A stretch of 64,000 nucleotides of DNA from Hexactinellida sp. DTS-2022. Its lineage: Eukaryota; Porifera; Hexactinellida. Within the stretch, counting starts at the first letter, position 1. Each line of letters opens with the position of its first letter. The notes under the pieces are model-generated. The model made no database searches. It was not told where the DNA came from and worked only from the letters and a program-made list of their open reading frames with translations. Location of the stretch: NCBI GenBank assembly GCA_028753945.1, contig JAPNXP010000012.1, forward strand, positions 4,982,501-5,046,500, read 5' to 3'. A program made the position numbers and the translations under genes. Positions 21,177-33,700 of the stretch are shown here, piece by piece.

Positions 21177-22185
21177 TATATCTAAATGTACTGTACTAGG
21201 GATATAATCAGGTTAGTTAGTTTAACAAACTTTGTTATATTATAACAAACTAAAATATTAAAAGTGGCACGTGTGTTTAAAAATCTCTTCGTAGTTATTA
21301 ACAATTATGCGAAATTATTCCATTTAGTGTTTTTATTAAGTTCAACTGGGAACTGACACTATAAATTAGCACATATTTATTATCAGATAGTGACAATAGT
21401 GACAATATAATATATATTACAATAGCATACAATAATGATTTAACTAATTATTAATCACCACCATCTGTCCGCTCTCTTGTTGCTAGATGGTGCAATGCGC
21501 ATGTCACTCCACATTCTGCCTATCGGGAGCATGTCTAGATCAGTGTATTATACAGCCATTTGTAAATACGCTCCTAATCCTGGTCTGATGCAATTTTCAT
21601 ACGCCTAAATCACATATTTATTTTACGGTATAGGAGAGGATTCCAAATTTTCGCGCTCCTAGTTTCAAATTTTCCAAAAATCATACTCAAAAAGGAGCGT
21701 CTCGCGCTCCTGGATAATTCCACGTATTTTCACAAATCTTGCAAAAATTATTGGATCGAAATAATTAGCAACATTCGTACAAGACTTTTGACGTGTTTTC
21801 ATTAATTGGTTAAAATAATTTAAATTTAAATAAATACCAAGGTTCTTAATAGAGCCCAACCACAAATTTATTTACTCATATTTCACGAAATATGGAATAT
21901 TAATGTATTAAATTTAATCGAAAAATAATTATTTACAATTACAAAACATTATTGGAACTAACTCTGTTTATTTTATATAGCATCCAACATTGTTTATTTT
22001 GATTTGCTAGATCATCAATCTATAATTTATAATAATTCCCAAAAATTTAAATTAGCATTCTTCAAATGAAATTGTTGTAGTAATTGGTTCCAGCAACTTG
22101 TATTGGAATTAAATATTGACAATGCTGTATAGCTAGCCCTTATTTTAGTATAAACCACTCTATGCCTTTCAGTATTACATGCTGT

Positions 22186-22240
22186 GACGTCGTGTATGAA
22201 ATGTATATAAATGGAGCTTTAATTGTACTGCAATCAACGA
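22186..22240 (+). promoter_or_regulatory. Putative core promoter of the Maf-like gene: CRE-like site, TATA box, initiator
   Basis: TGACGTCG, a CRE-like bZIP site, lies at 22186-22193. TATATAAA lies at 22204-22211. A plausible initiator (ACTGCAATCA) follows about 25 bp later and the ATG is at 22281. Spacing fits a TATA-type metazoan promoter. This is assigned by motif and position only. Confidence 0.5.
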
Positions 22241-22280
22241 AGCATTCGATCGCAACCAAAAAGGACACCATCTGAAGGAA

Positions 22281-22640
22281 ATGGCCGGCTACATCGAATA
22301 CATAGAAGACTTGACTGAAGCAGACATAATGGGACTTGACATTAAAGATCTCAATAAAAAGCTGAAGCAAAAAAATATATCCAAACGCGAACAGCAAGAA
22401 ATCAAAAAACAAAGGCGAAAAATTAAGATGAAGAAATATCGCAAAGACAGTCGCATGCGGAAAGCAACTGAATTGGATAAGTTGTTGGAGCAGCGCGCTC
22501 TCTTATTTGACGAATTCTTCGGCTTGAAACGGGAGGTCGAACGCCTGCAAACCAGCAAGGCACAACTAATCGAGCAAATGAGAAGCAGCGATGATGATGA
22601 TGACGATGATGAGTACGGCGAGTTCGTGATTGTTGACTGA
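22281..22640 (+). CDS. Small Maf-like bZIP protein with atypical basic region
   Basis: This single-exon ORF encodes 119 aa. Residues about 10-55 resemble the Maf extended homology region (LTEADIMGLDIKDLNKKLK), followed by KKQRRKIKMKKYRKDSRMRK in the place of the Maf basic region, then a short leucine-zipper heptad stretch (LDKLLEQRALLFDEFFGLK) and an acidic tail of seven aspartates. Small Maf proteins are nuclear DNA-binding partners of CNC bZIP factors and lack a transactivation domain; length and layout fit. The invariant bZIP asparagine aligns with Met here, while the invariant arginine is kept. DNA binding may therefore be altered. The upstream TATA and CRE-like elements suggest inducible expression (inference). 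A divergent bZIP of another family is the alternative. Confidence 0.65.
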   Translation: MAGYIEYIEDLTEADIMGLDIKDLNKKLKQKNISKREQQEIKKQRRKIKMKKYRKDSRMRKATELDKLLEQRALLFDEFFGLKREVERLQTSKAQLIEQMRSSDDDDDDDEYGEFVIVD

Positions 22641-25556
22641 CTGTGCACATTCACCAACTGGTCGCAACTTACAGCTCTCCAGTCCCATTCCACTGATTTA
22701 ATAACAATTTTAAGGATGTAAATACGAATTAAATTGTTTGATCTCGCTTACTAATTTGAGAATTTATAGTTTTAAGGATTATTAGCTTTGAATTTGGAAC
22801 ACCCCAAACTCGCGAACATGTAATAACTAATTAACAAAATCCAACAAAGAATGGGTAACAAAATAATATTACAACGTTGTTTTAATTATAACCAATTTAA
22901 TAATCGCAGAATGCAGTCTTGTCGCATATTAGAAAAGAATAAATAACTTATTAATTAACATACTTGTATGTCCTTAATTTAATAGAATTGTATCTATGCT
23001 AATAGGATTATATGAATAAATTCTGGAATATCAAGACGTATATTGTTCTCACGCGTTGTACTGATCATCTTACAATCAATTCGTGTACGTTCTGAGAGCT
23101 TTAGCGTTTGGCACTGTTGCTACAATTATATTACCGCAATTATAGTGGCGTACGCTTGAATAATTTTAAGTCAGAACCATCAGTATTTTTGTAAAAAATG
23201 CTCTGCAATTTTTCCTTTTGGGGTATTTTTTATTTACTCGCCTAATATTTAGGGTAATTAATTGCTATACTAGACTCAGTCATGCTAAACCACTGACTTA
23301 ATAGCAATACTGATGAGTTTGTTAATAATATTATTATTCTCGTAAAGAAGAATAATTAAATTTATTTAATAAATTATCATATAAATGGACCCCTTTCTGG
23401 CTTCAAATTTAATTCGTGTATGAGTCTACTTTTAACAATTTTTTATTTAATGTTGTTTGCATTAGGGAATAGCCTAGTTAACAACTTGTATTAATATGAT
23501 TAAATAAAACTATTGGTACAATTGTCAAAAAAAGCAAATTTAATGGTGTTTCTATCATAAATCGTCATAATCCACTTTCTCAAACTAATCCGTTTAATTT
23601 TTGATACACCTAAATATCTCTATTCTATTTACGTACATGAACTTGACTCAAAATAATCATTGTATGATTTGAGGAGGGGCATAAACATATCCAGTTGAAC
23701 AAACCAATCACGTTTTAACTGCATTAGAAAGTAATCTTAAATCTTGATACAATGTTGTCACCTTATGAAGGATAATTAATCTGTTTGTTACTATGAACTG
23801 AGATGTTTTCACAAAAATGTAAATTTCAAGATACAAATATCATCGATTCCTCATAACAATTCAATCATTGTCCACGGGTTTAGCCCAGATCAAATTTTAA
23901 TTAAAGACTAATTGCATTTTAGAGATGATTGGCTAGATTATCTATTATCACTTAGATTCTGACACATTATGGAGCCATTTGATTCAGTTAAATATTTGTA
24001 GCTGCCTTCTACTTCATAGAATAAGGCTGTGTTGGCAGGTAAGTAATTGTCACTCCGTTCCCAAACTGGGTCCAGTCAGTCTACAACTAAGATGTGTCCA
24101 TACGGGTATTATTACCGACTAATTAATTGAGCCATATTGTTATTTTAAGTAAATTTATTAGTCAAGTTTATACGTTTATTACCTATACACTGTGAATTTG
24201 TTATTGTTGTTATTGTTATTATTGTTGTTAAGTTATCCTTCAGCTTAATTATGGGGTGGATTTATTATTCACGCTTGTAGGATCATATTTCGGACAATCA
24301 TTTCTTTAAGTTCTCATACTTTACCTCATTACCCGAATCAAAATATTTGCATAATAGATTAATATTTATGTTAATTACTGTAAACTATTCAAGAATAATT
24401 ATTCCAATTACAATTTACCGTTTTTGTTTTATTGCTTTTGTAAATAGTAATTCTATCCAATAGCAATCTCAGGTAATAAGTTATCATATTTCTGATACTT
24501 TTGGTGTTAGAGTTATATATTTAATGATTTTAATCCTGTAGCACTCGTGCCTGGCATTGGTTCCCGACTAGCTGTTAAGCATAGCCAGATGGGCAATGTG
24601 ATATTTTGTCTAGAAATTCTACTCTGTAAGTGGCTGCCAATACATAGATGTGTCAACAGATAATAAATTAATACTAATTATTAGCAATATTATGATGATA
24701 TAATTTAGCAGCTAAACTTAATGTAATTACTGCTTCATTGACCCAATGACTTCTTCTTATGATTTAATTATTGAAACTTTCTCGTTTTCTAACTGGCGTT
24801 AGAGCATAATTTAATTCAGCCCCAATTGAATGCAGTAATTGAACCAAAATGTCTGTTCAGTGAATGTTTTGGTTTGTAAAAAGTTTGTAAAGTTTGAAGA
24901 AAGAGATTTGTAAAGCGAAATAACTGTGTAGGCTATTCTTGTACGTATAACTAATAATGATGTATTTCCTGCAAATCTTATACCCCGCAAGCTATTACTT
25001 GTAATTAGTCAAACAATAATAAAAGTAACACAAATGAGGATAAGACAATCTGCAATGTAGAATCAAGTTTATTCAGAAGTGTGTCCTCATTCTTGGTTGT
25101 ACGGACTTTCCTCTGAGCGTACCCTCCAGTAGTGAGATAATTTAACACGTTTACGTTAACAATGCTTGTTATTATTAGATTAATGAATTTAATTAACTCA
25201 ATTATAACAAACTCTTCAGCCAATCTAATTAAAATATTTTGATTAATAACTAACTACAAAATTATTAGTTAATACGTAGGTACTGCTCTATACAAATGTA
25301 CTAATTATACCCATTATAATGCATTAAAATAATTTTTGCTCCTTGTGTGTCTACATATCTAGTCAGGTTAATTACTACAAAGTTAGCATGAGAGTGACTT
25401 GATATTGTTTAGATAATACCCACTCTGGTTTACCTCATTACTTACACAGGGCATGTGCAACGTGTTTTTCATTTACGCAATTCTAATGTATGTAATAAAA
25501 AGAAATACAATTAATTTTAGAGTGAGAAAAGTAAATTAGTTTTGATAGGAGAATTA
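22641..25556. other. AT-rich spacer without recognisable content
   Basis: About 2.9 kb between the Maf-like gene and NOP56. I see no ORF with protein-like composition, no inverted-repeat element and no RNA gene. The minus-strand ORF at 25005-25223 is low-complexity and unsupported. Confidence 0.6.
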
Positions 25557-27591
25557 ATGCTCTACATTCTGTTTGAGCACGCCTCTGGGTATGCCTTGTT
25601 CCTCTCCACACAATCTGAAGACATAGGGGCGCAGCAACAAGAGGCACAACAAGCTATGCTCCAACTCTCCTCCTTCCTGCAACTGGTTAAGTTAGAAGGA
25701 TTCTCTCCTTTCAGGTCTGGCGCTAATGCTCTGGAAAATATGAACTGTATCTCAGAGGGTATTATGCACGATGACTTGAGGAATTTTCTAGAATCAAACC
25801 TTTCCAAAGAAGCGGATTTCACTTTGGGAGTAGCTGATAGTAAGCTAGGGTCTACTATACAGGATAATTTGGAATTCCAATGCTCCACCATGGGAGCTGT
25901 TCCTGATATCATCAGAGGCATTCGTTTGCATTTCCATCAATTGGTGGAGGGCCTGACTAAGTTGTCCCAAGACAAAGCTCAGCTTGGTTTAGGACACAGT
26001 TACTCTAGAGCTAAGGTAAGATCTTTGTAAACTTATCTGCCAACTTATAAGCTAATGTCTTATTTGATATTTTTTGGATATAATTATTCAATATAGTTCT
26101 CACATTTGTGTACTAATTTTCCCACTGTTTATAATTGCTATGGCTCTGCTTTGATCTGATAGGATCATTAAACTATTATGTCTGTTAGTGGAGATAAAGG
26201 AATATTTATACATTCCAAATCCACACTTGCTCTATTTCTTGGGATTAATTTCTCAGCTGAATTCAATGCACCCAAAATCCACTTTGAGTTCTGAGATCTC
26301 AGATTTCTATTTCAATAATGACTGTCTTAATAATGTGTTGAGACAGCAGTAAAAAAATAATAACAATTTCAGTATGTTTGCGACAAAGTATTTGGTTAGC
26401 AGTCTTAAAATAGAATTTCCACTGTTGCATATCTAGTTATTGTTGCATTTTGCGAGTAAAAAGAATGACCTATTAATGAACTAATGTCTTGTAGGTTAAA
26501 TTTAATGTTAATCGTGTCGATAACATGGTGATACAGTCGATATCACTACTGGACCAGTTGGATAAAGACATCAATACATTTTCAATGCGCATTCGAGAAT
26601 GGTATTCCTATCATTTTCCAGAGCTGTATAGGATAGTGCCAGACAACTATCTATATGCTAGGGTTACGAACTTTATCAGGTCCCGCAATGAGCTCACCGA
26701 GGACAAGTTGGAGGGCATCACTGCCATCCTTTCTGACCCTGAAAAGGCCAATGCGATCCTAAGTGCCTCTAAGTCTTCCATTGGAATGGATATATCGGAG
26801 ATAGACCTCCTCAACATTGAGATATTTGCCGCTCGCGTGGTGTCCCTTGCGGAGTATCGAGAGAGCCTGCATCAATACCTACGAACCAAGATGGACCAAA
26901 TAGCTCCGAACCTGTCTGCTCTTGTCGGGGAGATCGTGGGAGCCAGGCTGATATCCCACGCGGGCTCTCTCACAAATCTAGCGAAGTATCCGGCCAGCAC
27001 CGTACAGATATTGGGGGCAGAAAAGGCGCTCTTTCGAGCTCTCAAAACCCGGGGAAATACTCCCAAGTATGGACTCATCTTTAACTCATCATTCATCGGC
27101 AAAGCTCCCAAACAGCACAAAGTATGTAACTTAATTATTAATATATTTAAATTAATTTTTATGCTTTATAACTTCTCTAGGGGAGGATCTCTAGGTTCCT
27201 AGCCAATAAGTGTACTCTGGCAAGCCGTATAGATTGTTTCGCTGAACACTCAACAAAGATATTCGGCGAGAAGATGTGCGAGCAGGTGGAGGAGAGACTG
27301 CAGTTCTACGAGACGGGAGTGGCCACCAGGAAGAACGAAGAGGTGATGCGAGAAGCGGTGGCGGAGTACAAGAGTAGTATAGCCAAACAGATGAAGAAAA
27401 ATAGGAAGAAACAGAGAGAGAAGGTGGAGATAGAACAAATGGAGTTAGATACAGAAAATGGGATTGAAGAAGCCTCTGAAATTGTACCTGTCACGAAGAA
27501 ACAAAAGAAAAAGAAAAAATCTCAATTAGACAGTAGCGAAGTTAGCCTTCCCGAAACCCCTAAGCGCAGGAAACAACTTCGGAACACTTAA
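25557..27591 (+). CDS. NOP56: Nucleolar protein 56, box C/D snoRNP core protein, three exons
   Basis: Exons 25557-26015, 26495-27121 and 27181-27591 join in phase to 498 aa. The start ATG at 25557 gives [15 protein letters not shown], matching the NOP5 N-terminal domain. The central NOSIC/Nop region is highly conserved: [36 protein letters not shown], then [20 protein letters not shown] and [20 protein letters not shown]. The C-terminal tail is Lys-rich, as usual for NOP56. Together with fibrillarin, NOP58 and 15.5K it forms 2'-O-methylation snoRNPs in the nucleolus. Vertebrate NOP56 introns host C/D snoRNAs; I found no clear C and D box pair in the 479-bp or 59-bp introns here. UTP20, another ribosome-biogenesis gene, lies 10 kb downstream. 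Confidence 0.97.
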
Positions 27592-28808
27592 TTTTATTCG
27601 AATTTAATAGTAGATTTATATTTTAGTTACAAGCTTCTTTGTAATTAACAAACTTAGTTTTATGATTAGCCTAAGCACACTCAAATAATATCAGATATAC
27701 TCGGAGGAGCCATAAATCAGCCCGTTAATATTTACCCTAGCTATGCAATACGTACTCTGAAGTTTGTAACAACATACAGTACTACAACCCTATTAATAAC
27801 ATTTTTCTCAGGTTGCTCCACTTGCAAGGAGGAGCTTAATGTAGCATATCGATATTGGCATGTTAATATTCACTTTAAGGCTACTTCCAGAAAGCTCCAA
27901 CTCCCACATTTAATTACGACTGTACTGGCCTTATCAAGCAAATATGCGAGGGCAGGTACAATCTGAACATTAGATCTATAAACAACATATTATCTTTTAT
28001 TGAACAGATTGACATTACCATTAAGGTATAATTTAATTATAAGATCTATACATTGATGATAGGTTACATATTTTAATTCAATGCTTTCATAGATGTATTG
28101 TGTCTACCTAAGTAACTTAAGTTGATAAATAAGCGAGATATGAGAATCTATGGAGCAGCTATCTGAGAACGGATTGAGCTCTCCCATCTCTGAGTGCTTG
28201 TCTAAAAAATTTGCATCTATTTTTAAATTTTAATTAATAATGTATGAACATGTTTTCAGCCACATTCCTATAGATCCGATTATACTGTTTTGACTATATA
28301 ACAACGCTTGACTAATTAGTGTACTCAATTAATTACTTCATGGTTATTCTATTCGAGTAAATTGAACTATGATCTGCTTTGTTTGGAGCAATTCTAGGAA
28401 AATCAGTTTTTCTGACAATGTTGTTGATAAACCTGTGTACCGGTTTCAAAACAATTCGGGGCCACATAAACAAGTGTGTGTATCGCTATCCGCTATCTAT
28501 CAATCAAAGCTAAGTCCATCATTAAAAATTTACTGACGCATTGGCTTAGCACAGTGTTTATAATTAATGTGTGGTAAAAAGTTGAGCTGTTGATAATAGT
28601 TTGAGATGTCTAAGCAAACTCAAATTAAATAAGCTCTAACCTTCACCTTTGATGGTGACAACTTTACCCATCATTTTCAAGAGAAGTCTGTGCAATGACA
28701 ATGGATTTAGTTATCACTTGTACAGTGAAATTATAGATTGAGTGTTTCATTTGAGCCCATTTTGAAAAATCATTAGTCTTATTAATCTCGTACATAATTT
28801 ATGAACAA
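27592..28808. other. Spacer with a possible orphan exon
   Basis: Mostly AT-rich. A 49-codon open stretch at 27879-28025 (starting GYFQKAPTPTFNYD) ends at AAGGTATAA, which could be a splice donor. Its family is unknown to me and no joining exon is clear. Nothing else is recognisable. Confidence 0.35.
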
Positions 28809-30260
28809 ATGGGCGGGCTCAACTCCCTTCTAAACAGACAACCTGCACCTAACGGAACAGTTCCTAAATCTCACAAAGTTGTTCCGAAACTTTGGCCTCA
28901 CTTCATTCTAAAACAATCCCTGCCTTCTTCTTCCCACGGTTCCAACACCCTGTACCCAGACATGAATGGAAAGTGGTTCGACAACTCAAATTTAAGAATT
29001 CCTTTGAACTCAGGTTTCGCAATGTCTCTCAACAATAAAACTCTTTCCCCAAATTCTGCATTGGCTAAATCAGAGCTAATGAAGGGGGAGCTGGTGGTGC
29101 CTCCTCCGGTTGACAGCTACAATAACTATAGCGATATCGATCCCGACAAAGACGTAGCGTGTTCCCCGCCCCTGGAGAAGCCGCCTGTGATAGAAGATGA
29201 CCTCAAGTACGACCTGTTCGGACTCTTGTGCGGATACGAAGATACAAAAATATCCCATTTCGCGGACCAGCTGCTGATGGAGAAGCTGCACGAGAAGATT
29301 GCGGAGGCTAAGTCTGATCTCTCTCTCGCTTTCAGAACTGAGAATGAGTGGATTCAGTTGAAGCACGAGCCCTTCGCGTGCTGCCAGACCGACAAGATCC
29401 TCGTGGAGGAGGTCATAGTAGGCGCTCTCGAACAGACCTTCTACGAGGTGGACGCAATTGTAGGAAATAACTGGCACACCTACGGATTCACTGGGGGCTG
29501 CTCTGTTGTGTTGTGCCTCATTATAAATAACTGCCTCTACGTAGCTAATGCCGGGAAGTGCAGGGCCTATCTGTACTCATCCAACAAGCCCTGCGTCCAG
29601 ATAACGACAGATGCCACTGCAGATTACGACCGACAGCGCATTCAGTTCATCGCGTATCTACAGTCGCAGCTGATGACCCCCGACTACTCGCGGCTGCAGT
29701 TCGAAGTTACGCTGAGAGAGGAGCACAAGGGGCAGAAGACGCTCTACAGGGACAAACACATGACCGGGTGGGCCTTCAAGCAGGTCACGGACGAGGACAT
29801 TAATAGGGTGCCCATCATTACAGGGGTGGGGGACAAATCCCGACTCTTTGGTACAGACATTCCATCTCGTGGTATTGGATTCTATGGTAAGAAGGCGCCT
29901 GGCTGCGTATCACTAAAACCGTTCATAACAGGAATCCCGGAAATAACCGCCACGCCCCTGAGCGAGCTATCCAAAGGGGACTCGCTTGTCCTGACCTCTC
30001 CCGACTGCTCCAAGTACGTCGGTGCAGAGGTCATCCAGGGGGTGATGAACAAGGGGCTCGGGAATGCGTCGGACCCCCGGAGACAGATCAACCCCTATCA
30101 GGTGCAAGCCTTCAACATCCTCTCGCTCACAAACCAAATAGCCAACGCCAGCAACCTGGAGAGACACGTTGTTAATGCAGACGACCATTTTCTGGAAGAT
30201 TCCAGGGCCTCTGCCCACGACCTAGGTTTAGCCTGTCTGGTTATCCCGCTCAAGAAATGA
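28809..30260 (+). CDS. PPM1H/J/M-family PP2C-like protein, predicted pseudophosphatase
   Basis: This single exon encodes 483 aa. It aligns along its length with PPM1H-type PP2C phosphatases: VIVGALEQTFYEVD, GGCSVVLCLIINNCLYVANAG, DRQRIQFIAYLQ, TLYRDKHMTGWAFK, and a terminal VIPL. The metal and phosphate motifs are all changed. FDGH is LCGY (Cys141), GDSRA is GKCRA (Lys250), RGLGDHD is RGIGFYG (Phe358), ATDGLWD is SPDCSK (Pro398), and the final GDD is AHD (His470). Active PP2C enzymes need these aspartates for Mg/Mn binding, so catalysis is very unlikely. A scaffolding role, as for the pseudophosphatase TAB1, is plausible, but the partner cannot be read from sequence. Codon use and the intact frame argue against a pseudogene. 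Confidence 0.85.
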   Translation: MGGLNSLLNRQPAPNGTVPKSHKVVPKLWPHFILKQSLPSSSHGSNTLYPDMNGKWFDNSNLRIPLNSGFAMSLNNKTLSPNSALAKSELMKGELVVPPPVDSYNNYSDIDPDKDVACSPPLEKPPVIEDDLKYDLFGLLCGYEDTKISHFADQLLMEKLHEKIAEAKSDLSLAFRTENEWIQLKHEPFACCQTDKILVEEVIVGALEQTFYEVDAIVGNNWHTYGFTGGCSVVLCLIINNCLYVANAGKCRAYLYSSNKPCVQITTDATADYDRQRIQFIAYLQSQLMTPDYSRLQFEVTLREEHKGQKTLYRDKHMTGWAFKQVTDEDINRVPIITGVGDKSRLFGTDIPSRGIGFYGKKAPGCVSLKPFITGIPEITATPLSELSKGDSLVLTSPDCSKYVGAEVIQGVMNKGLGNASDPRRQINPYQVQAFNILSLTNQIANASNLERHVVNADDHFLEDSRASAHDLGLACLVIPLKK

Positions 30261-30700
30261 GTACCGAACTGTTTGTATATACTAGCAACTAGCCCAGTTG
30301 TATTTTATTATATTTAATTCAATTCTATTTGATATTATTATTATTCAGGTGTAACTTGAGGGTTTATGCTCTGAAATGATGTAACTGCTCTATTCCACTC
30401 TGTACATTATATCAAAGTTTTGCTCAAATTATATTAAGCTTATTCGTCACAAATTTATTATGAAACATTATTTAGTTTTCTAATTAACTTTCCTTCTTGA
30501 AAAGTTAACCATTAAGAGACATACGTGGATATTAATTATTTTAATCAACACAAACACGTCTAATATGCAATACAAATCGTATAAATTCGAAATAATCATT
30601 TAGTATGATGTATAAAATAGTACAAATCTAATCTATTCTAAGCTAAGATACATAATTATAAGTGATGCTATCTACCATAGTGTGTTGGTTGTCTAAGTTG
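30261..30700. other. Convergent 3' spacer between the PPM1H-like gene and CLUH
   Basis: AT-rich, and should contain both polyadenylation regions since the genes converge. No ORF or repeat family is recognised. Confidence 0.5.
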
Positions 30701-33700
30701 TTACTGGACTGAATTCCCTGTCGCGTCCCCGATCTCCTTTTTCGTGGCTTGCTGTAGCTTTTCGAAGAGAACCGCTTTCTGAGTTAGATCCGACAGCCCG
30801 GCGGATATAACCTTTGTCTTTTCGCTCTCCTCCCCGTACTTGTCTCGGAACGTGTTGTATGCTAGCTTTTCCTGTTGTATGGCCTGTCTGTATTCCCCGG
30901 CCAGACCGTAGGCCTTGGAGAGAAGGTGTCTCGTCATGCCGGTCTGCACGTGCTGCGGCCCGTAGAACACATCCTGCAAGCGAATCACATTCTCGAGGTA
31001 CTTGACCGCGCGCTTATTCTCGCCCACTGAGTGGTACGTGTACCCGATGTTCAGGTCTATGGTGGCCATCTGGGGGTGTCTCTCCCCGAACAGCAACAGG
31101 AGCAGGTAGCGCGCCCGGAACAGGATCCTGAGCGCCAGCTGCGGCAGCCCCGCGTTGCAGCAGGAAGTGGCCAGGCCGATGAGCGCGGTGAGGGTGCGAG
31201 GGTCATCTATGCCCAGGTTCCTCTCAAGAATGAATGTACCTTTCTGTTGAAAGTTGAGAGAGTTCAGCACGTCCTTGGTCACGAGATAGAGATTGGCTAG
31301 GTCCTTGTAGCACCCGACTGTCTCCACATTGTTTGGGCCCGCGATGTTGTGGTAGTGGTTGAGAGCCTCGAGACAGAGGTCGATGCAGTCCTTCACGAGT
31401 CCCAGTCCGAACCTGCTGGAGGCCAGCTTGTGGATTTCCTGCGGCAGATGCAGGGAAGGCGGGAAGTGCTTCACCACGGGGTGGAGAGTTATGACGTCAC
31501 TCTCTGAGAAAGGTAGGCCCCTCCCTTCTAACTGATACTCCCTGGATAACAGCTGTATCCCCAGCTTTATGCAGATCGACCGGAGAATCGATAGTCTCGT
31601 GAAAGGTACCTCCTCTGAGGCAGATTGGAAGCTAGCGGACTCGAGCTTGTACCCGAAGTAAGTCTCGATCTCACTCAGCACTAAACTCCACAGAGACTGG
31701 GTGGTGAACGCTCCGTTCTCCTGTTTCGCTTTCTGACTCTTCTTCTTGTTTTTCTTTTTCTTACCCCCCGTGGTCTCCTCGGATGTCGGGGTGTCCACGC
31801 AACCGAAAAGAGAGTTGAGAGCATTCGCAATCACTGCGGCTATTTCCGAGAGCGCAGCATCTCCCATCTCTCTGCGCATGAGTCGCTTAACCACGCGAAT
31901 AATCATATCGGATACACAGAGGGTTCTGATGTGCGACAGGTCTTCTCGCTTGGAAACGAGCTCCGTAATTCTCCCCAGATACCGCATGTTTATGCCGCGG
32001 GAGTGCAGCATGCGCGTGAGAGACACGGAGTCCACTGGCATGGCTTGCAGGTGCAAACAGTCGATGAAGAAGCGAGGGAGAGTGTAGTGTGTGATGAAAT
32101 CCGAGAGTTCCTCACAGAGCTTCCTATCTCTCTGCAGCTCTTCGCTGCCGCCTGCCAGCTTGCAGAGGTGGGAGGTTAGGTCCATGTTGAAACGGAGATC
32201 GAAGTCTGACTCGCTTACAGATCCCAGCCCCTCTAAAGAGGAACACAGAATCTCCATTACTTTCTTTTGGTCCAGTTTTTTAATTGTATCTTTCCCATTG
32301 ACTTCTGCGTCCGTAGTTAGTTCCGTCTCTTCGGCAGCGCTCAGTTCCAGCTTGTTGTCCTCCAGCTTAATCTTAATCGCTGTCTTCCCATCTGGGAGTA
32401 GTATGCCTACGTCAAGTTGATCGGCACATTCCACTTCTCCCTCGAAGTTGCTTTGGTTGACTATAGATATTATTTCCTCGCATTTGATATCAGCTTTCAG
32501 TTCCTCCCCTCTGTCTCTGCTTCCTGTATCCTCCCCGAACGAGTCCTCTTTCGTGGCCAATAGCAGCACGGGGCTCTTGTCGATGTCGGACAAGTCCTTC
32601 TCCAGAATCTGTTCCAGAGTTGATTCTGGCAGACTCTTGTCCCCCTCTCCCTCTCCCTCTCCAGTCTCGATCTCCCCGTCGCTACCCTTCTCTCTGTTCT
32701 GCTCCTCTATAGTCAGCCTGCTGAACCTCTGTATGAACTTTGTGTATTTGTACTGTATGAAGCTCTCCACTATCTCTCTCCTGTGCATCGCCATCTTGTG
32801 TCCAATGGACACTTTCCTGTCTCTCCTCTCCCCTTCCGGTTCTGACTCAGAATCCGAGTACTGATCGAAGTTCAGGTCTGGGGGCGAGGTGCGGTAGAGG
32901 TCGATAAGGTAGTTCCTCCCATCCGTGCCCACTATCCCTTTGCACTCCACGGAGGAGGGCATCTCCTGTACGATCCCGTCGTGGTCGTACACCTGCTCTA
33001 CCTTTATGTTCAGCTCCTGTCCCACCCCCCGCAGGAGCCCCGCGAACTTGTCGTTCCTGGAGAGCTTGGTTCCGTCCAGCGTCCCGTACTCCAGAATGTT
33101 GTCGTGCTCCCTCTGCAGAATCCCAGGGACGATTGACTGCGCCACCACTCTGTGGCCCCTGTAGTCCACCAGCGCAGTGGCCAGTGTGTGCAGGCCCTCT
33201 ATGTCCAGCTCCTCTATGGCGGCGATGCCGTGGAGGTCCTTAGCCGCGGTTATGTAGGCTGCCCTGTCGCCCCCCACCTGCTTGTACAGCTCCCTCCCGT
33301 CAAACGGGTACGAAAAGAATATGTTGTTCCAGATGAACAGGAAGTTCCTCTCGTCGTCTGTCGGGTTTAGCGCCGGGATGTTCCCGTCTATGACTGCTTG
33401 TGCGCCTTGGGTCGCCGCTTCGATGAAGTCCGTGTACACCTTGTATATGGCTCTCTCCCGCACCATGCGGTGGTACACGGTGTCTCTCGGGAGGTCCCTG
33501 CTCCCGGAGAGCTCTGCGTTCCAGTCGCGCAGCTGGCCCAGCGTGTGCTCCTCGTGTCCGAGTCGCCCCTGCAGTGAGTCGTGAGCGCGTACCAGGTTAT
33601 AGGTGTGTCGGGACGGGTGTGACAACCAACAGTGCACTTGGAATGGAGTGGGAATGAACTCGAACGAGTGTCGTCTCTGCAGCTCCTTGCGGTGTAGAGC

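Larger units (their letters stand above)
17645..22185. other. Long AT-rich spacer with two MITEs
   Basis: About 4.5 kb without a credible gene. It contains pogo-like MITEs at 19926-20116 and 20992-21176. Small ORFs at 19212-19409 and 20489-20677 have AT-driven composition and no recognisable motif, so I leave them out. Several homopolymer T or A runs occur around 19120-19520. Confidence 0.6.

Noticed and set aside
25005..25223. 72-codon minus-strand ORF
   Set aside because: AT-driven composition, no recognisable domain and no support from context.
26016..26494. Possible C/D snoRNA in NOP56 intron 1
   Set aside because: CTGA boxes occur but no RTGATGA C box with a terminal stem is present.
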